Origin: an uncultured Eubacteriaceae bacterium
GTDB lineage: Bacteria; Bacillota; Clostridia; Lachnospirales; Lachnospiraceae
Reading direction: 5' to 3'
Length of the DNA: 9,314 nt
NCBI GenBank assembly: GCA_945938055.1
Contig: CAMEUH010000089.1
Location: 1-9,314 of the forward strand
Below are positions 1 through 6,068 of the stretch, piece after piece. A program made the position numbers and the translations under genes. Under the pieces are notes generated by a model, which saw nothing but the letters and a program-made list of their open reading frames with translations, did not search any database and was not told the DNA's origin. The first letter of the stretch is position 1. Each line of letters starts with the position of its first letter.

Positions 1-71
1 ACAACATCATTTGAATAATCCTTTACAATGGCTATTGCCTTTGTAATGCTTTGCATAGTATTATCGTCCAT
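1..71 (-). CDS. Truncated hypothetical protein (N-terminal part only)
   Basis: This is the start of a minus-strand gene that runs off the left edge of the window. An ATG at 69-71 opens a frame of 23 full codons (begins MDDNTMQSITKAIAIVKDYS). An AAGGAG sequence lies about 12 nt upstream, which is longer spacing than usual. The same frame stays open upstream to a stop near 156, so a longer product starting from TTG at 132-134 or 123-125 is possible. That earlier TTG would sit one base after the stop codon of the neighbouring gene, as in a translationally coupled pair. I do not recognise the family, and too little is visible to suggest a role. The existence of a real gene is likely; the exact start is uncertain. 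Confidence 0.45.
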   Translation of the reverse strand, partial: MDDNTMQSITKAIAIVKDYSNDV

Positions 72-135
72 TAAATAAAATCGCTCCTTCTTATTTAGTT
101 GTCCTATATTAGCTCTAATGGCCAATACAATCAAC

Positions 136-432
136 TTATTTCTGAAAGTCTTTTAGACTTCCTTTATAATCTCTTGGGACTTTCTTAACCACGCAGTAAT
201 CGACATTCTCAAATCGTTCTTTTATTTGCTTCTGAACGCTTCCAGTTTGTATCGAATACTGTGATAAATTAATTATCCACCCGTCTTCAGTTCGCTCTGC
301 AATAGGTGTTTGATAATGAATCAACTGCGAACCCTTAATCGATAGGTTTCCAAGATTGCTCTTTGTACCAGTGAACCCTTCCGTAGCTCCATTAGCAAAT
401 TCATCAATTAACTGTTTTATTGTAATTGCCAT
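136..432 (-). CDS. Small hypothetical protein, 98 aa, phage/plasmid-accessory type
   Basis: A soluble-looking protein with no signal peptide and no membrane span. The preferred start is the ATG at 430-432 (MAITIKQLIDEF), because GGAG stands 8 nt upstream. The frame is open farther up, to a TTG at 499-501 only 2 nt after the preceding stop, but that start has no Shine-Dalgarno sequence. The central part (about residues 27-60) contains GNLSIKG, HYQTPIAERTEDGW and LSQYSIQTG, which read as alternating beta strands. This is reminiscent of small proteins carried by Clostridia phages and plasmids in which a short 'time-invariant' beta domain ends in a basic helix, but I cannot name the family with certainty (a DUF8033-like assignment is only a guess). 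It lies directly downstream of an ASCH-domain gene and was probably acquired with it. Confidence 0.6.
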   Translation of the reverse strand: MAITIKQLIDEFANGATEGFTGTKSNLGNLSIKGSQLIHYQTPIAERTEDGWIINLSQYSIQTGSVQKQIKERFENVDYCVVKKVPRDYKGSLKDFQK

Positions 433-503
433 ATTATCTTCTCCATTATTTGCGTATTTTTCAACTATATCATCAGTCAGTGTCATAATCAATTTAAACA
501 ATT

Positions 504-974
504 TTATAATTTTTCACACACTTTACGACTTGTATCTACCAGAAAATTATTTTCAAATTCTCCCGGTAAAATTCGAATATTTTTTTCTATAAAATTCAAT
601 AGAGCAGGATTAGCATCTAAATCATAATACATTTGTGGTGCCTTAAAGCCTGGAATATTTGACCGGAGTTCATCCAAAGTAACAGCAGATGTAGGTATTA
701 CTTTTTCAATCGGCATCACAATATTGTTTCTAGTCATAAAATCATCAATTCTTTCAACAATGTCAGAATTATTTTTATATTGTTCTCTCCAATCAGATAA
801 CTTAGTCTTTTTCCCTAAATGAACTATACCCGTTACTGCTTTTACAGGTGCGCTCACATACATGTAGGCTATAACCGGTTCATTACAAAATCTCTTTCTA
901 TATTCATATATTTTGTCACCATTCATAATCTTTTCAACCCAATACGGCTGAAAACTCAATAATATTTTCTTCAT
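504..974 (-). CDS. ASCH/PUA-like domain protein, 156 aa
   Basis: A single-domain cytoplasmic protein resembling the ASCH branch of the PUA-like superfamily, small beta barrels thought to bind RNA or modified nucleic acid. The N-terminus shows the characteristic layout: a first strand (KKILLSFQP), a helix ending in NGDKIYEYRKR (residues 18-28), then the strand YMYVSAPVKAVTGIVHLG (37-54). In the family the E/R residues of the 'G.K..E.R' stretch lie in the putative ligand groove. A second conserved-looking patch is GFKAPQMYYDL (109-119). The start is ATG at 972-974 with TAAGGA 6 nt upstream. The Shine-Dalgarno sequence overlaps the stop of a 22-codon remnant (984-1052). The next gene begins 71 nt downstream. 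Members of this family are often found next to acetyltransferases or in mobile regions; the substrate here is unknown. Confidence 0.75.
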   Translation of the reverse strand: MKKILLSFQPYWVEKIMNGDKIYEYRKRFCNEPVIAYMYVSAPVKAVTGIVHLGKKTKLSDWREQYKNNSDIVERIDDFMTRNNIVMPIEKVIPTSAVTLDELRSNIPGFKAPQMYYDLDANPALLNFIEKNIRILPGEFENNFLVDTSRKVCEKL

Positions 975-983
975 AATCTATCC

Positions 984-1248
984 TTAAAAATCATAATCGT
1001 CCAGATCTAACCCTGCCTCCTGCAACACTGTTTTTCGTTCATCAGAATCCATATATTTTCAAACTCGTCAGGAGCCAACCCAAATAATACTAATTCAGTC
1101 CTTCTACCATCATCTTCCCCACTCTGCATCATATGGCAAATGTAACAAAATCTGCCGACTTTTCAAAGCCATGCAAGTCATATTGTTCTTGGCTCCATAA
1201 TTTTCTTACATCCACTTTCTCAAGTCTTCCTAATTTAATCGTTGCCAT
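984..1248 (-). pseudogene. Decayed gene remnant in three frames; N-terminus resembles DUF4268-type proteins
   Basis: Three short minus-strand pieces follow one another in different frames. The first, from ATG 1246-1248, begins MATIKLGRLEKVDVRKLW and stops at 1129-1131; its first 24 or so residues look like the conserved start (KLGKLEKVDLRxxW) of proteins that carry a C-terminal DUF4268 domain, which I know from restriction/defence-type contexts. The second (1007-1132) overlaps that stop by ATGA and contains RTELVLFGLAPDEFENIW. A one-base shift inside it then leads into the third (984-1052), MDSDERKTVLQEAGLDLDDYDF. The second and third pieces read naturally as one protein broken by a frameshift. 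No full-length product is possible. The pieces may derive from one gene with internal deletion or from two different genes; the family call for the first piece is tentative. Confidence 0.4.
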
Positions 1249-1303
1249 TCTTTCACTTTCTCTCTTATATTTTCCTCTATTCTTAACCTTTAATATATGG
1301 GGT

Positions 1304-1352
1304 GACACTATTCGCGGACACCAAATAACTGCCGATACTATTCCGGCGCACA
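1304..1352. repeat. Imperfect direct repeat, 30-bp period, possible insertion-sequence end
   Basis: Reading the plus strand, GACACTATTCGCGGACACC at 1304-1322 recurs 30 bp later as GATACTATTCCGGCGCACAA at 1334-1353, with eight of ten leading bases plus the CGG/CAC pattern retained. The spacing and arrangement of tandem, slightly divergent units near a TG dinucleotide (1303-1304) resemble the multiple terminal repeats at the ends of IS21-family elements. No transposase frame is present, so only a relic could remain. The stretch between the decayed gene (1248) and the rlmD terminator (1443) contains nothing else I can identify. Confidence 0.4.
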
Positions 1353-1442
1353 ACTTTGGTATCAACAAATTTTTGCACCCCTCTTTAATTACTAAGTTCA
1401 ATATACATTTCCCCCTGCTAAAAACACAGGTACATATTTATC

Positions 1443-1477
1443 AAAAAAGCCCTGAACCCCGCTTAAACTGGGGCTTT
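1443..1477 (-). terminator. Intrinsic terminator of the rRNA methyltransferase gene
   Basis: On the minus strand AAAGCCC (1471-1477) pairs with GGGCTTT (1446-1452), 7 of 7, and the transcript continues into six U (1443-1448). A competing inner CCCC/GGGG pairing is also available. The 5' arm encodes the last residues (K-A-P) of the methyltransferase and the stop codon TAA (1463-1465) lies in the loop, so the terminator is partly inside the coding sequence. Confidence 0.8.
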
Positions 1478-2839
1478 ACGCGACAGTAAACAGACGGTTT
1501 CCACATGCCCCGTCCCCGGAAACATATCTACCGCACATCCCTTCACCACTCTGTACCCCTGCTCCTTCAGCACTTCCAAATCTCTCACCAGACTCGTCGG
1601 CTTGCAGGAAACATACACCATGTAGTCCACTCCATAATCAATAATCTTCTGGAGTGCCTTCGGGTGAATTCCGTCCCGTGGCGGGTCCAGAATAATCAAA
1701 TCCGGCTTTTCCTCGATGTCATCAATGACCTTTAACACATCTCCGGCAATAAACTCACAGTTTGTAAGTCCGTTTAACTCAGCGTTAATCTTTGCTGCTT
1801 CTACTGCCTCTTCCACAATTTCCACGCCCACTACTTTCTTTGCCACCGGCGCAATAATCTGGGCAATGGTTCCAGTTCCACTGTATAAATCGAACACTAC
1901 CTTACCATCCACATCACCAATATACTCCCTCGCCTTGGAATACAGGACCTCTGCGCCAAGGGAATTGGTCTGGAAGAAGGAAAATGGTGTAATCTTAAAT
2001 CTAAGGCCTAGAAGCTCCTCGTAAAAGAAATCCTGGCCGTACAATACTTCCGTGCGGTCATTCTGGACAATGTCCGCCAGACTGTCATTTTCCGTATGAA
2101 GGATTCCCACGATTGTCCCGTCAAGGTTCTCCTGTATAACCAGCAGTGCCTTTACCAGTTCTTTAAAGTCACACGAATATTGTGTGGTGGTTACAACATC
2201 CACAAGAATTTCTTTTGTCTTAACGGCTTTTCGTACCAGAAGGTGACGGAAAAATCCCTCATGACGCATCTTATGAAGGAACGGAAGTCCTGTAGCTGAT
2301 GCAAAATCCAGTACACAGCGAAGAATCTTGTTATAATCCTCGTCCACAATTCTGCAGCCATCCACGGTTATGATGTCATGGAAGCTTCCACGCTTATGCA
2401 TTCCAAGTGCCATGGGGCCGTCCTTGATTTCATCACCAAAGGAATACTCCATCTTGTTACGGTATCCGTTATGCACCGGGCTTTCAAGAATTCCCTGAAA
2501 ATCGTATTCATAATCAATCACAGAATCCAGAAGTCCCTTAATCTGCACTTCCTTAATCTTAAGCTGTTCCTTATAATCCACACTCTGATATACACAGCCA
2601 CCACAGGCACCAAAATGAGGGCAGGCATTTTCCGTCTCGATTGGAGAATTTTCAAGAACACTTACTACTCTTCCCTCTGCCTTGCCTTTTCTTAATTTAT
2701 TAATCTGGACCTCCAGCTTCTGTCCCGGAATTGTGTTTTTTACCACAACATTTCTGTCTTCTTCCACAATTCGCACAATTCCCTTGTTGGGAAAGTCTAC
2801 CCGTTCCACATAACCCTGTACAATATCGCCTTTTTTCAT
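1463..2839 (-). CDS. rlmD: 23S rRNA (uracil-C5)-methyltransferase, RlmD/RlmCD (RumA) family, 458 aa
   Basis: SAM-dependent enzyme that makes 5-methyluridine in 23S rRNA (U1939 for RlmD; Gram-positive RlmCD modifies both U747 and U1939). An N-terminal TRAM domain (about residues 1-62) binds RNA. Next come the iron-sulfur cluster cysteines C73, C79, C82 (CPHFGACGGC) and C162. The methyltransferase fold follows with FDLYSGTGT (316-324) as the SAM-binding loop, DPPR (385-388) as motif IV, SCKP with catalytic nucleophile C412, and the closing motif DMFPGTGHVE (438-447), whose E447 is the expected general base. All catalytic elements are intact; the usual SCNP is SCKP here, a variant in related proteins. 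Length matches the family. ATG at 2837-2839 has GGAG 6 nt upstream. It lies 48 nt behind a membrane-protein gene, so co-transcription is likely. Which of U747/U1939 is the target cannot be read from sequence. Confidence 0.95.
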   Translation of the reverse strand: MKKGDIVQGYVERVDFPNKGIVRIVEEDRNVVVKNTIPGQKLEVQINKLRKGKAEGRVVSVLENSPIETENACPHFGACGGCVYQSVDYKEQLKIKEVQIKGLLDSVIDYEYDFQGILESPVHNGYRNKMEYSFGDEIKDGPMALGMHKRGSFHDIITVDGCRIVDEDYNKILRCVLDFASATGLPFLHKMRHEGFFRHLLVRKAVKTKEILVDVVTTTQYSCDFKELVKALLVIQENLDGTIVGILHTENDSLADIVQNDRTEVLYGQDFFYEELLGLRFKITPFSFFQTNSLGAEVLYSKAREYIGDVDGKVVFDLYSGTGTIAQIIAPVAKKVVGVEIVEEAVEAAKINAELNGLTNCEFIAGDVLKVIDDIEEKPDLIILDPPRDGIHPKALQKIIDYGVDYMVYVSCKPTSLVRDLEVLKEQGYRVVKGCAVDMFPGTGHVETVCLLSRKAPV

Positions 2840-2887
2840 TTTTCACTCCAAATTCATGTTTTATCCTGTTCCATCTATTGACTGCGT

Positions 2888-3277
2888 TCAATTTTCATCC
2901 TTGGGCTTTGCAAAAAGCACCCGTACAACCAGAGCCAGTCCGCCAAATATCAACACCAGATACACAATCCACTCAAATAGCGTAATCTTCGGAAGATAAA
3001 AATGAGTGGACGCTATAATTGCCGCAATAATTACAAGAAATCCCAGTGCCGTTACCAGTTTTCCCAGAAAAGCATCCGGATTCAGGAAAATAAGCACAAT
3101 TCCGATAATAAGCGGAATAATGGTAATACCCGAAGCGACATCCACATCTCCAAAACGGATTCTTCCGGCAAAAAATCCGGTTGTTACGGTTACCTTATTA
3201 CAAAATAAATATAATCCGGCAGAAAGCATTGCCGCACCACCCAGAAACTCAATCAGTTCATTTCGTTCTCTTTTCAT
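2888..3277 (-). CDS. Small membrane protein, four predicted helices, 129 aa
   Basis: Unrecognised integral membrane protein. From the ATG at 3275-3277 (MKRERNELIEFLGG) hydrophobic segments lie at about residues 10-26, 49-66, 72-91 and 99-122. The short basic N-terminus and the basic/acidic end (AKPKDEN) suggest both termini face the cytoplasm. The loop between helices 1 and 2 (NKVTVTTGFFAGRIRFGDVDVASG) is beta-like and would face outside. The frame extends to a TTG at 3317-3319 (143 aa), but that start lacks a ribosome binding site and its first codons begin within a few bases of a hairpin. The ATG start has AGGAG and GAGAAG purine-rich sequence upstream. It precedes rlmD by 48 nt and probably shares its transcript. 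No enzymatic motif is visible, so no function is proposed. Confidence 0.75.
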   Translation of the reverse strand: MKRERNELIEFLGGAAMLSAGLYLFCNKVTVTTGFFAGRIRFGDVDVASGITIIPLIIGIVLIFLNPDAFLGKLVTALGFLVIIAAIIASTHFYLPKITLFEWIVYLVLIFGGLALVVRVLFAKPKDEN

Positions 3278-3325
3278 TTTCTTCTCTTTTCTCCTGTTCG
3301 CATATTGGACTTCTGACAAACATAA

Positions 3326-3354
3326 ACCGCCAGACTGCTCTGCAACCTGGCGGT
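3326..3354 (-). terminator. Strong hairpin between two membrane-protein genes; terminator or attenuator
   Basis: ACCGCCAG (3326-3333) and CTGGCGGT (3347-3354) form a perfect 8-bp GC-rich stem with a 13-nt loop. On the minus strand it is followed by TTTATGTTTG, only a weak U tract. It lies 58 nt after the stop of the acidic-tail gene and about 50 nt before the next start. It could end the upstream transcript or partially attenuate read-through into the membrane-protein/rlmD pair. No convincing separate promoter for that pair is visible. Confidence 0.5.
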
Positions 3355-3412
3355 AATCTCTTTGTGAAACAGATGTATAACACCTTATTCCAGCTCTCGG
3401 TTAGGCGATTAC

Positions 3413-3688
3413 TTATTCAATTCCACCCTCGGTCTCATCTTCAAAGAAATCATCATCAAAATCATCATCTTCGAATTCATCATCAAAATCTTCCAGATAA
3501 TCCGGTGTAAAATAACGGTAAACTGCATAAGCGATGGCAGCAACCGCAGTAATAGCACCGATAACTGCAAGAACACAGACAACAGGATTGCAGGATTTCT
3601 TCTCCTCCACGATAATCTCTCTCTTTCTGCCCAATTCGCCAGCCTTTACTGCTGCAATTAATTCGTCTAATTTATTATTCATACACAT
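3413..3688 (-). CDS. Single-span membrane protein with highly acidic cytoplasmic tail, 91 aa
   Basis: A small protein with a charged amphipathic N-terminal part (NNKLDELIAAVKAGELGRKRE), one hydrophobic segment at about residues 35-57 (NPVVCVLAVIGAITAV onward) and a C-terminal tail from residue 63 that is mostly Asp, Glu and Phe (DDEFEDDDFDDDFFEDETEG). Two cysteines (C33, C38) border the membrane entry. Similar short proteins are common in Lachnospiraceae and are sometimes labelled DUF4366-like; I treat that name as unconfirmed. Start choice: ATG at 3686-3688 has AAGGA 8 nt upstream, whereas the longer frame to ATG 3725-3727 begins at or before the transcription start predicted from the TGTTATAAT promoter (3729-3737). 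The next ATG (MNNKL, 3682) is also possible. It is an independent transcription unit, between pcrA upstream and a hairpin downstream. Function unknown. Confidence 0.7.
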   Translation of the reverse strand: MCMNNKLDELIAAVKAGELGRKREIIVEEKKSCNPVVCVLAVIGAITAVAAIAYAVYRYFTPDYLEDFDDEFEDDDFDDDFFEDETEGGIE

Positions 3689-3728
3689 ATTGCACATCCT
3701 TTCCATAATGATAAAGTCACTTTTCATT

Positions 3729-3737
3729 ATTATAACA
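3729..3737 (-). promoter_or_regulatory. Extended -10 promoter for the acidic-tail membrane protein gene
   Basis: Minus-strand TGTTATAAT gives a perfect TATAAT hexamer (3729-3734) with the extended TGn element. The -35 position 17 nt upstream (3752-3757, TAGTAA) is poor, which is normal for extended -10 promoters. Transcription would begin near 3722, giving a leader of about 34 nt before the ATG at 3688. No intrinsic terminator is visible after pcrA, so read-through from upstream is also possible. Confidence 0.6.
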
Positions 3738-3817
3738 CTAATAGCAGCTTTTTACTACTACTTTTTTTGCTTATCACAGCTCATCATGATTACTGTATTT
3801 ACAAGCACAGGAACGAT

Positions 3818-6058
3818 TTATTCTTCACATTTCACAAGCTTTGCAAAGGAAGCAAACATTTTTTTGACGCCAAATTTTTCAAAATCAACAGATACCTCAT
3901 AATCCCGTCCGCCTTCCACAATGGCAAGTACAGTGCCGGTGCCGAATTTAATATGTCGCACCCGGTCTCCAACCCCATACTCCAATGTTGCATTCTTAGG
4001 ATTTCCAATGGATTTTACACTACTATACGAAGTTACCGGCGTTCGTCTTCCAAATCCTCCTTCAGACTGCCTGTCCAGGAAAGACGGCTTTACTGTACTC
4101 CTGCTTCCTGCCATGAATCCCTGTTCTCTCTTTTCCAGAAGAAGCGGCGGTATTTCTTTAACAAAACGTGAAACCTGATTATACTGGGTCTCTCCACGAA
4201 TCATTCTCTGGCGCGCGCATGTAAGGTTCAGTTCCTTCATGGCACGTGTAATACCTACATAGCAGAGTCTTCGTTCTTCCTCAATGTCATCCGGATTACC
4301 GGAAGAAATCGTCATGTAACTTGGGAACAGTCCATCCTCCATTCCGGTAATATATACCGCCGGAAATTCCAGTCCCTTGGCACTATGAAGCGTCATAAGG
4401 GACACACGGTTTACAGTTTCGTCCATGTTATCAATGTCAGCAACCAGCGCTACTTCCTCAAGGAAACCACTAAGAGTCGGTTCATCCGTTCCTTCCTCAT
4501 AAGTAACTGCCTTAGATACAAACTCCTCCAGATTGGAGATTCTTTCTGCGATTTCATCCTCGTCTGCGGCGTCCTCCTCAAGCATTTTATCATAGCCGGA
4601 ACTTTCAATGACTTCCCGAATCAGCTCACTAATCCGCATGGTTTCTGCCTTACTTCGAAGCACCGCAATAAAATCCACAAAAGCCTGAATCTTTGCCGAT
4701 GCTTTTCCAATTCCCGGCACATCCTCCACCATGTCCAGTGCATCAAAGAAATTCAGTTCCCGCTCCATGGCATAAGTATCCACCTTAGAAAGTGTCGTTG
4801 CACCAATGCCCCGCTTTGGCACATTGATAATTCGCTTGACTGCAAGGTCATCCTGACCATTATCAATCGTTTTTAAATATGCCAGAATATCCTTAATTTC
4901 CTTTCGCTGATAGAAATTCACGCCGCCATATACACGATACGGAATATTTGCCGCAACAAACCGTTCTTCCAAAGCCCGGGACTGTGCATTGGTACGATAG
5001 AGTACTGCGCAGTCTTTATAAGAATAGCCTTCCGTTAAGACCTTTTTCTTAATATCCTCCACAACACCTTCTGCCTCTTCAATCCCATTATCGTAAATCG
5101 AAAATTTAACCTTTTCACCGTCTCCCTTATCACTCCAGAGTTTCTTGTTTTTTCTTCCCAAATTATGCTGAATAACGGCATTTGCCGCATTTAATATATT
5201 CTGCATGGAGCGGTAATTCTGTTCCAGCTTGATGACTCTGGCATTCGGATAAGTATCTTCAAAGTCAAGAATATTCGAGATATTGGCACCACGGAATTTG
5301 TAAATGGACTGGTCATCATCACCAACCACACACAGATTTTCATAACGGGAAGCCAGAAGACTGACAAGCTTAAACTGCGCCGTGTTGGTATCCTGATACT
5401 CGTCCACCATGATATACCGGAAACGGTCCTGATAGTATTCCAGAATATCCTTGTTTTCCCGGAACAGCTCCACCGTAAGACAAATCAAATCATCAAAATC
5501 CACGGCATTATTTTTCTTTAACTGCTCCTGATATTCCTTGTAAATCTCAGCTATTTTCCGTTCCGCATAGTTGCCCGCGGCACGGATCATCATCTCATCC
5601 GGTCCGATTAATTCATCCTTTGCCGAAGAAATCACTGAAAGCACCGTGCGTTCCTTGTACATCTTCGGGTCCAGATTCATACGTTTTATCACGTCCTTAA
5701 CCACGCTCTTCTGGTCATCCGTATCGTAAATCGTAAAATTAGTCTTATAACCCAGACGGTCAATAAAGCGCCTTAAAATCCGCACACAGGTAGAGTGAAA
5801 GGTACAGACCCAGATGCTCTCCGAGCCATAGCCAATCAGTGCATCCACTCTCTCCCGCATTTCGGCCGCTGCCTTATTCGTAAAGGTAATTGCCATGATA
5901 TTGTAGGGATTTACCCCTTTTTCATCAATCAGATATGCCATCCGGTGAATGATGGTACGGGTCTTTCCGGAACCTGCTCCCGCTAATATAAGAAGAGGCC
6001 CCTCCGTGTGGAAGGCAGCCTCCTTTTGCATTTCATTTAATGTATCATAAATCGTCAT
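3818..6058 (-). CDS. pcrA: ATP-dependent DNA helicase PcrA/UvrD, superfamily 1, 746 aa
   Basis: 3'-to-5' DNA translocase/helicase used in nucleotide excision repair, plasmid replication, removal of recombinase filaments and transcription-coupled repair. Superfamily 1A motifs are complete: Walker A AGAGSGKT (26-33), TFTNKAA (58-64), Walker B DEYQDTN (219-225), motif III VVGDDDQSIYKFRGA (244-258), motif IV EQNYRS (279-284), motif V TLHSAKGLEF (556-565) and motif VI GITRA (602-606). The C-terminus, after a low-complexity linker (about 645-692), holds VGDRVRHIKFGTGTV and a following barrel (696-743), the Tudor-like domain that in PcrA/UvrD contacts RNA polymerase. The start is ATG at 6056-6058 with AGGAG 7 nt upstream; the frame could run to 6112, but those 18 residues overlap the preceding gene and lack an appropriate site. 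The ribosome binding site overlaps the stop of the SPFH gene 10 nt away, indicating operon membership. PcrA rather than Rep or RecB because of size and tail. Confidence 0.95.
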   Translation of the reverse strand: MTIYDTLNEMQKEAAFHTEGPLLILAGAGSGKTRTIIHRMAYLIDEKGVNPYNIMAITFTNKAAAEMRERVDALIGYGSESIWVCTFHSTCVRILRRFIDRLGYKTNFTIYDTDDQKSVVKDVIKRMNLDPKMYKERTVLSVISSAKDELIGPDEMMIRAAGNYAERKIAEIYKEYQEQLKKNNAVDFDDLICLTVELFRENKDILEYYQDRFRYIMVDEYQDTNTAQFKLVSLLASRYENLCVVGDDDQSIYKFRGANISNILDFEDTYPNARVIKLEQNYRSMQNILNAANAVIQHNLGRKNKKLWSDKGDGEKVKFSIYDNGIEEAEGVVEDIKKKVLTEGYSYKDCAVLYRTNAQSRALEERFVAANIPYRVYGGVNFYQRKEIKDILAYLKTIDNGQDDLAVKRIINVPKRGIGATTLSKVDTYAMERELNFFDALDMVEDVPGIGKASAKIQAFVDFIAVLRSKAETMRISELIREVIESSGYDKMLEEDAADEDEIAERISNLEEFVSKAVTYEEGTDEPTLSGFLEEVALVADIDNMDETVNRVSLMTLHSAKGLEFPAVYITGMEDGLFPSYMTISSGNPDDIEEERRLCYVGITRAMKELNLTCARQRMIRGETQYNQVSRFVKEIPPLLLEKREQGFMAGSRSTVKPSFLDRQSEGGFGRRTPVTSYSSVKSIGNPKNATLEYGVGDRVRHIKFGTGTVLAIVEGGRDYEVSVDFEKFGVKKMFASFAKLVKCEE

Positions 6059-6068
6059 GCATCTTCTC

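Noticed and set aside
1133..1489. Plus-strand open frame of 118 codons covering the pseudogene region and rlmD end.
   Set aside because: It has no ribosome binding site and runs through the insertion-like repeats and the rlmD terminator on the opposite strand; it looks like a chance frame in AT-rich DNA.
3278..3319. TTG start giving 14 extra residues for the four-helix membrane protein.
   Set aside because: It has no Shine-Dalgarno sequence and lies only 7 nt from a hairpin, while the ATG at 3277 has purine-rich sequence upstream.
3735..3817. Possible terminator after pcrA (GCTT...AAGC with ACAG...CTGT).
   Set aside because: The pairing is interrupted and weak, and it is followed by a run of A, not U, on the transcript strand.
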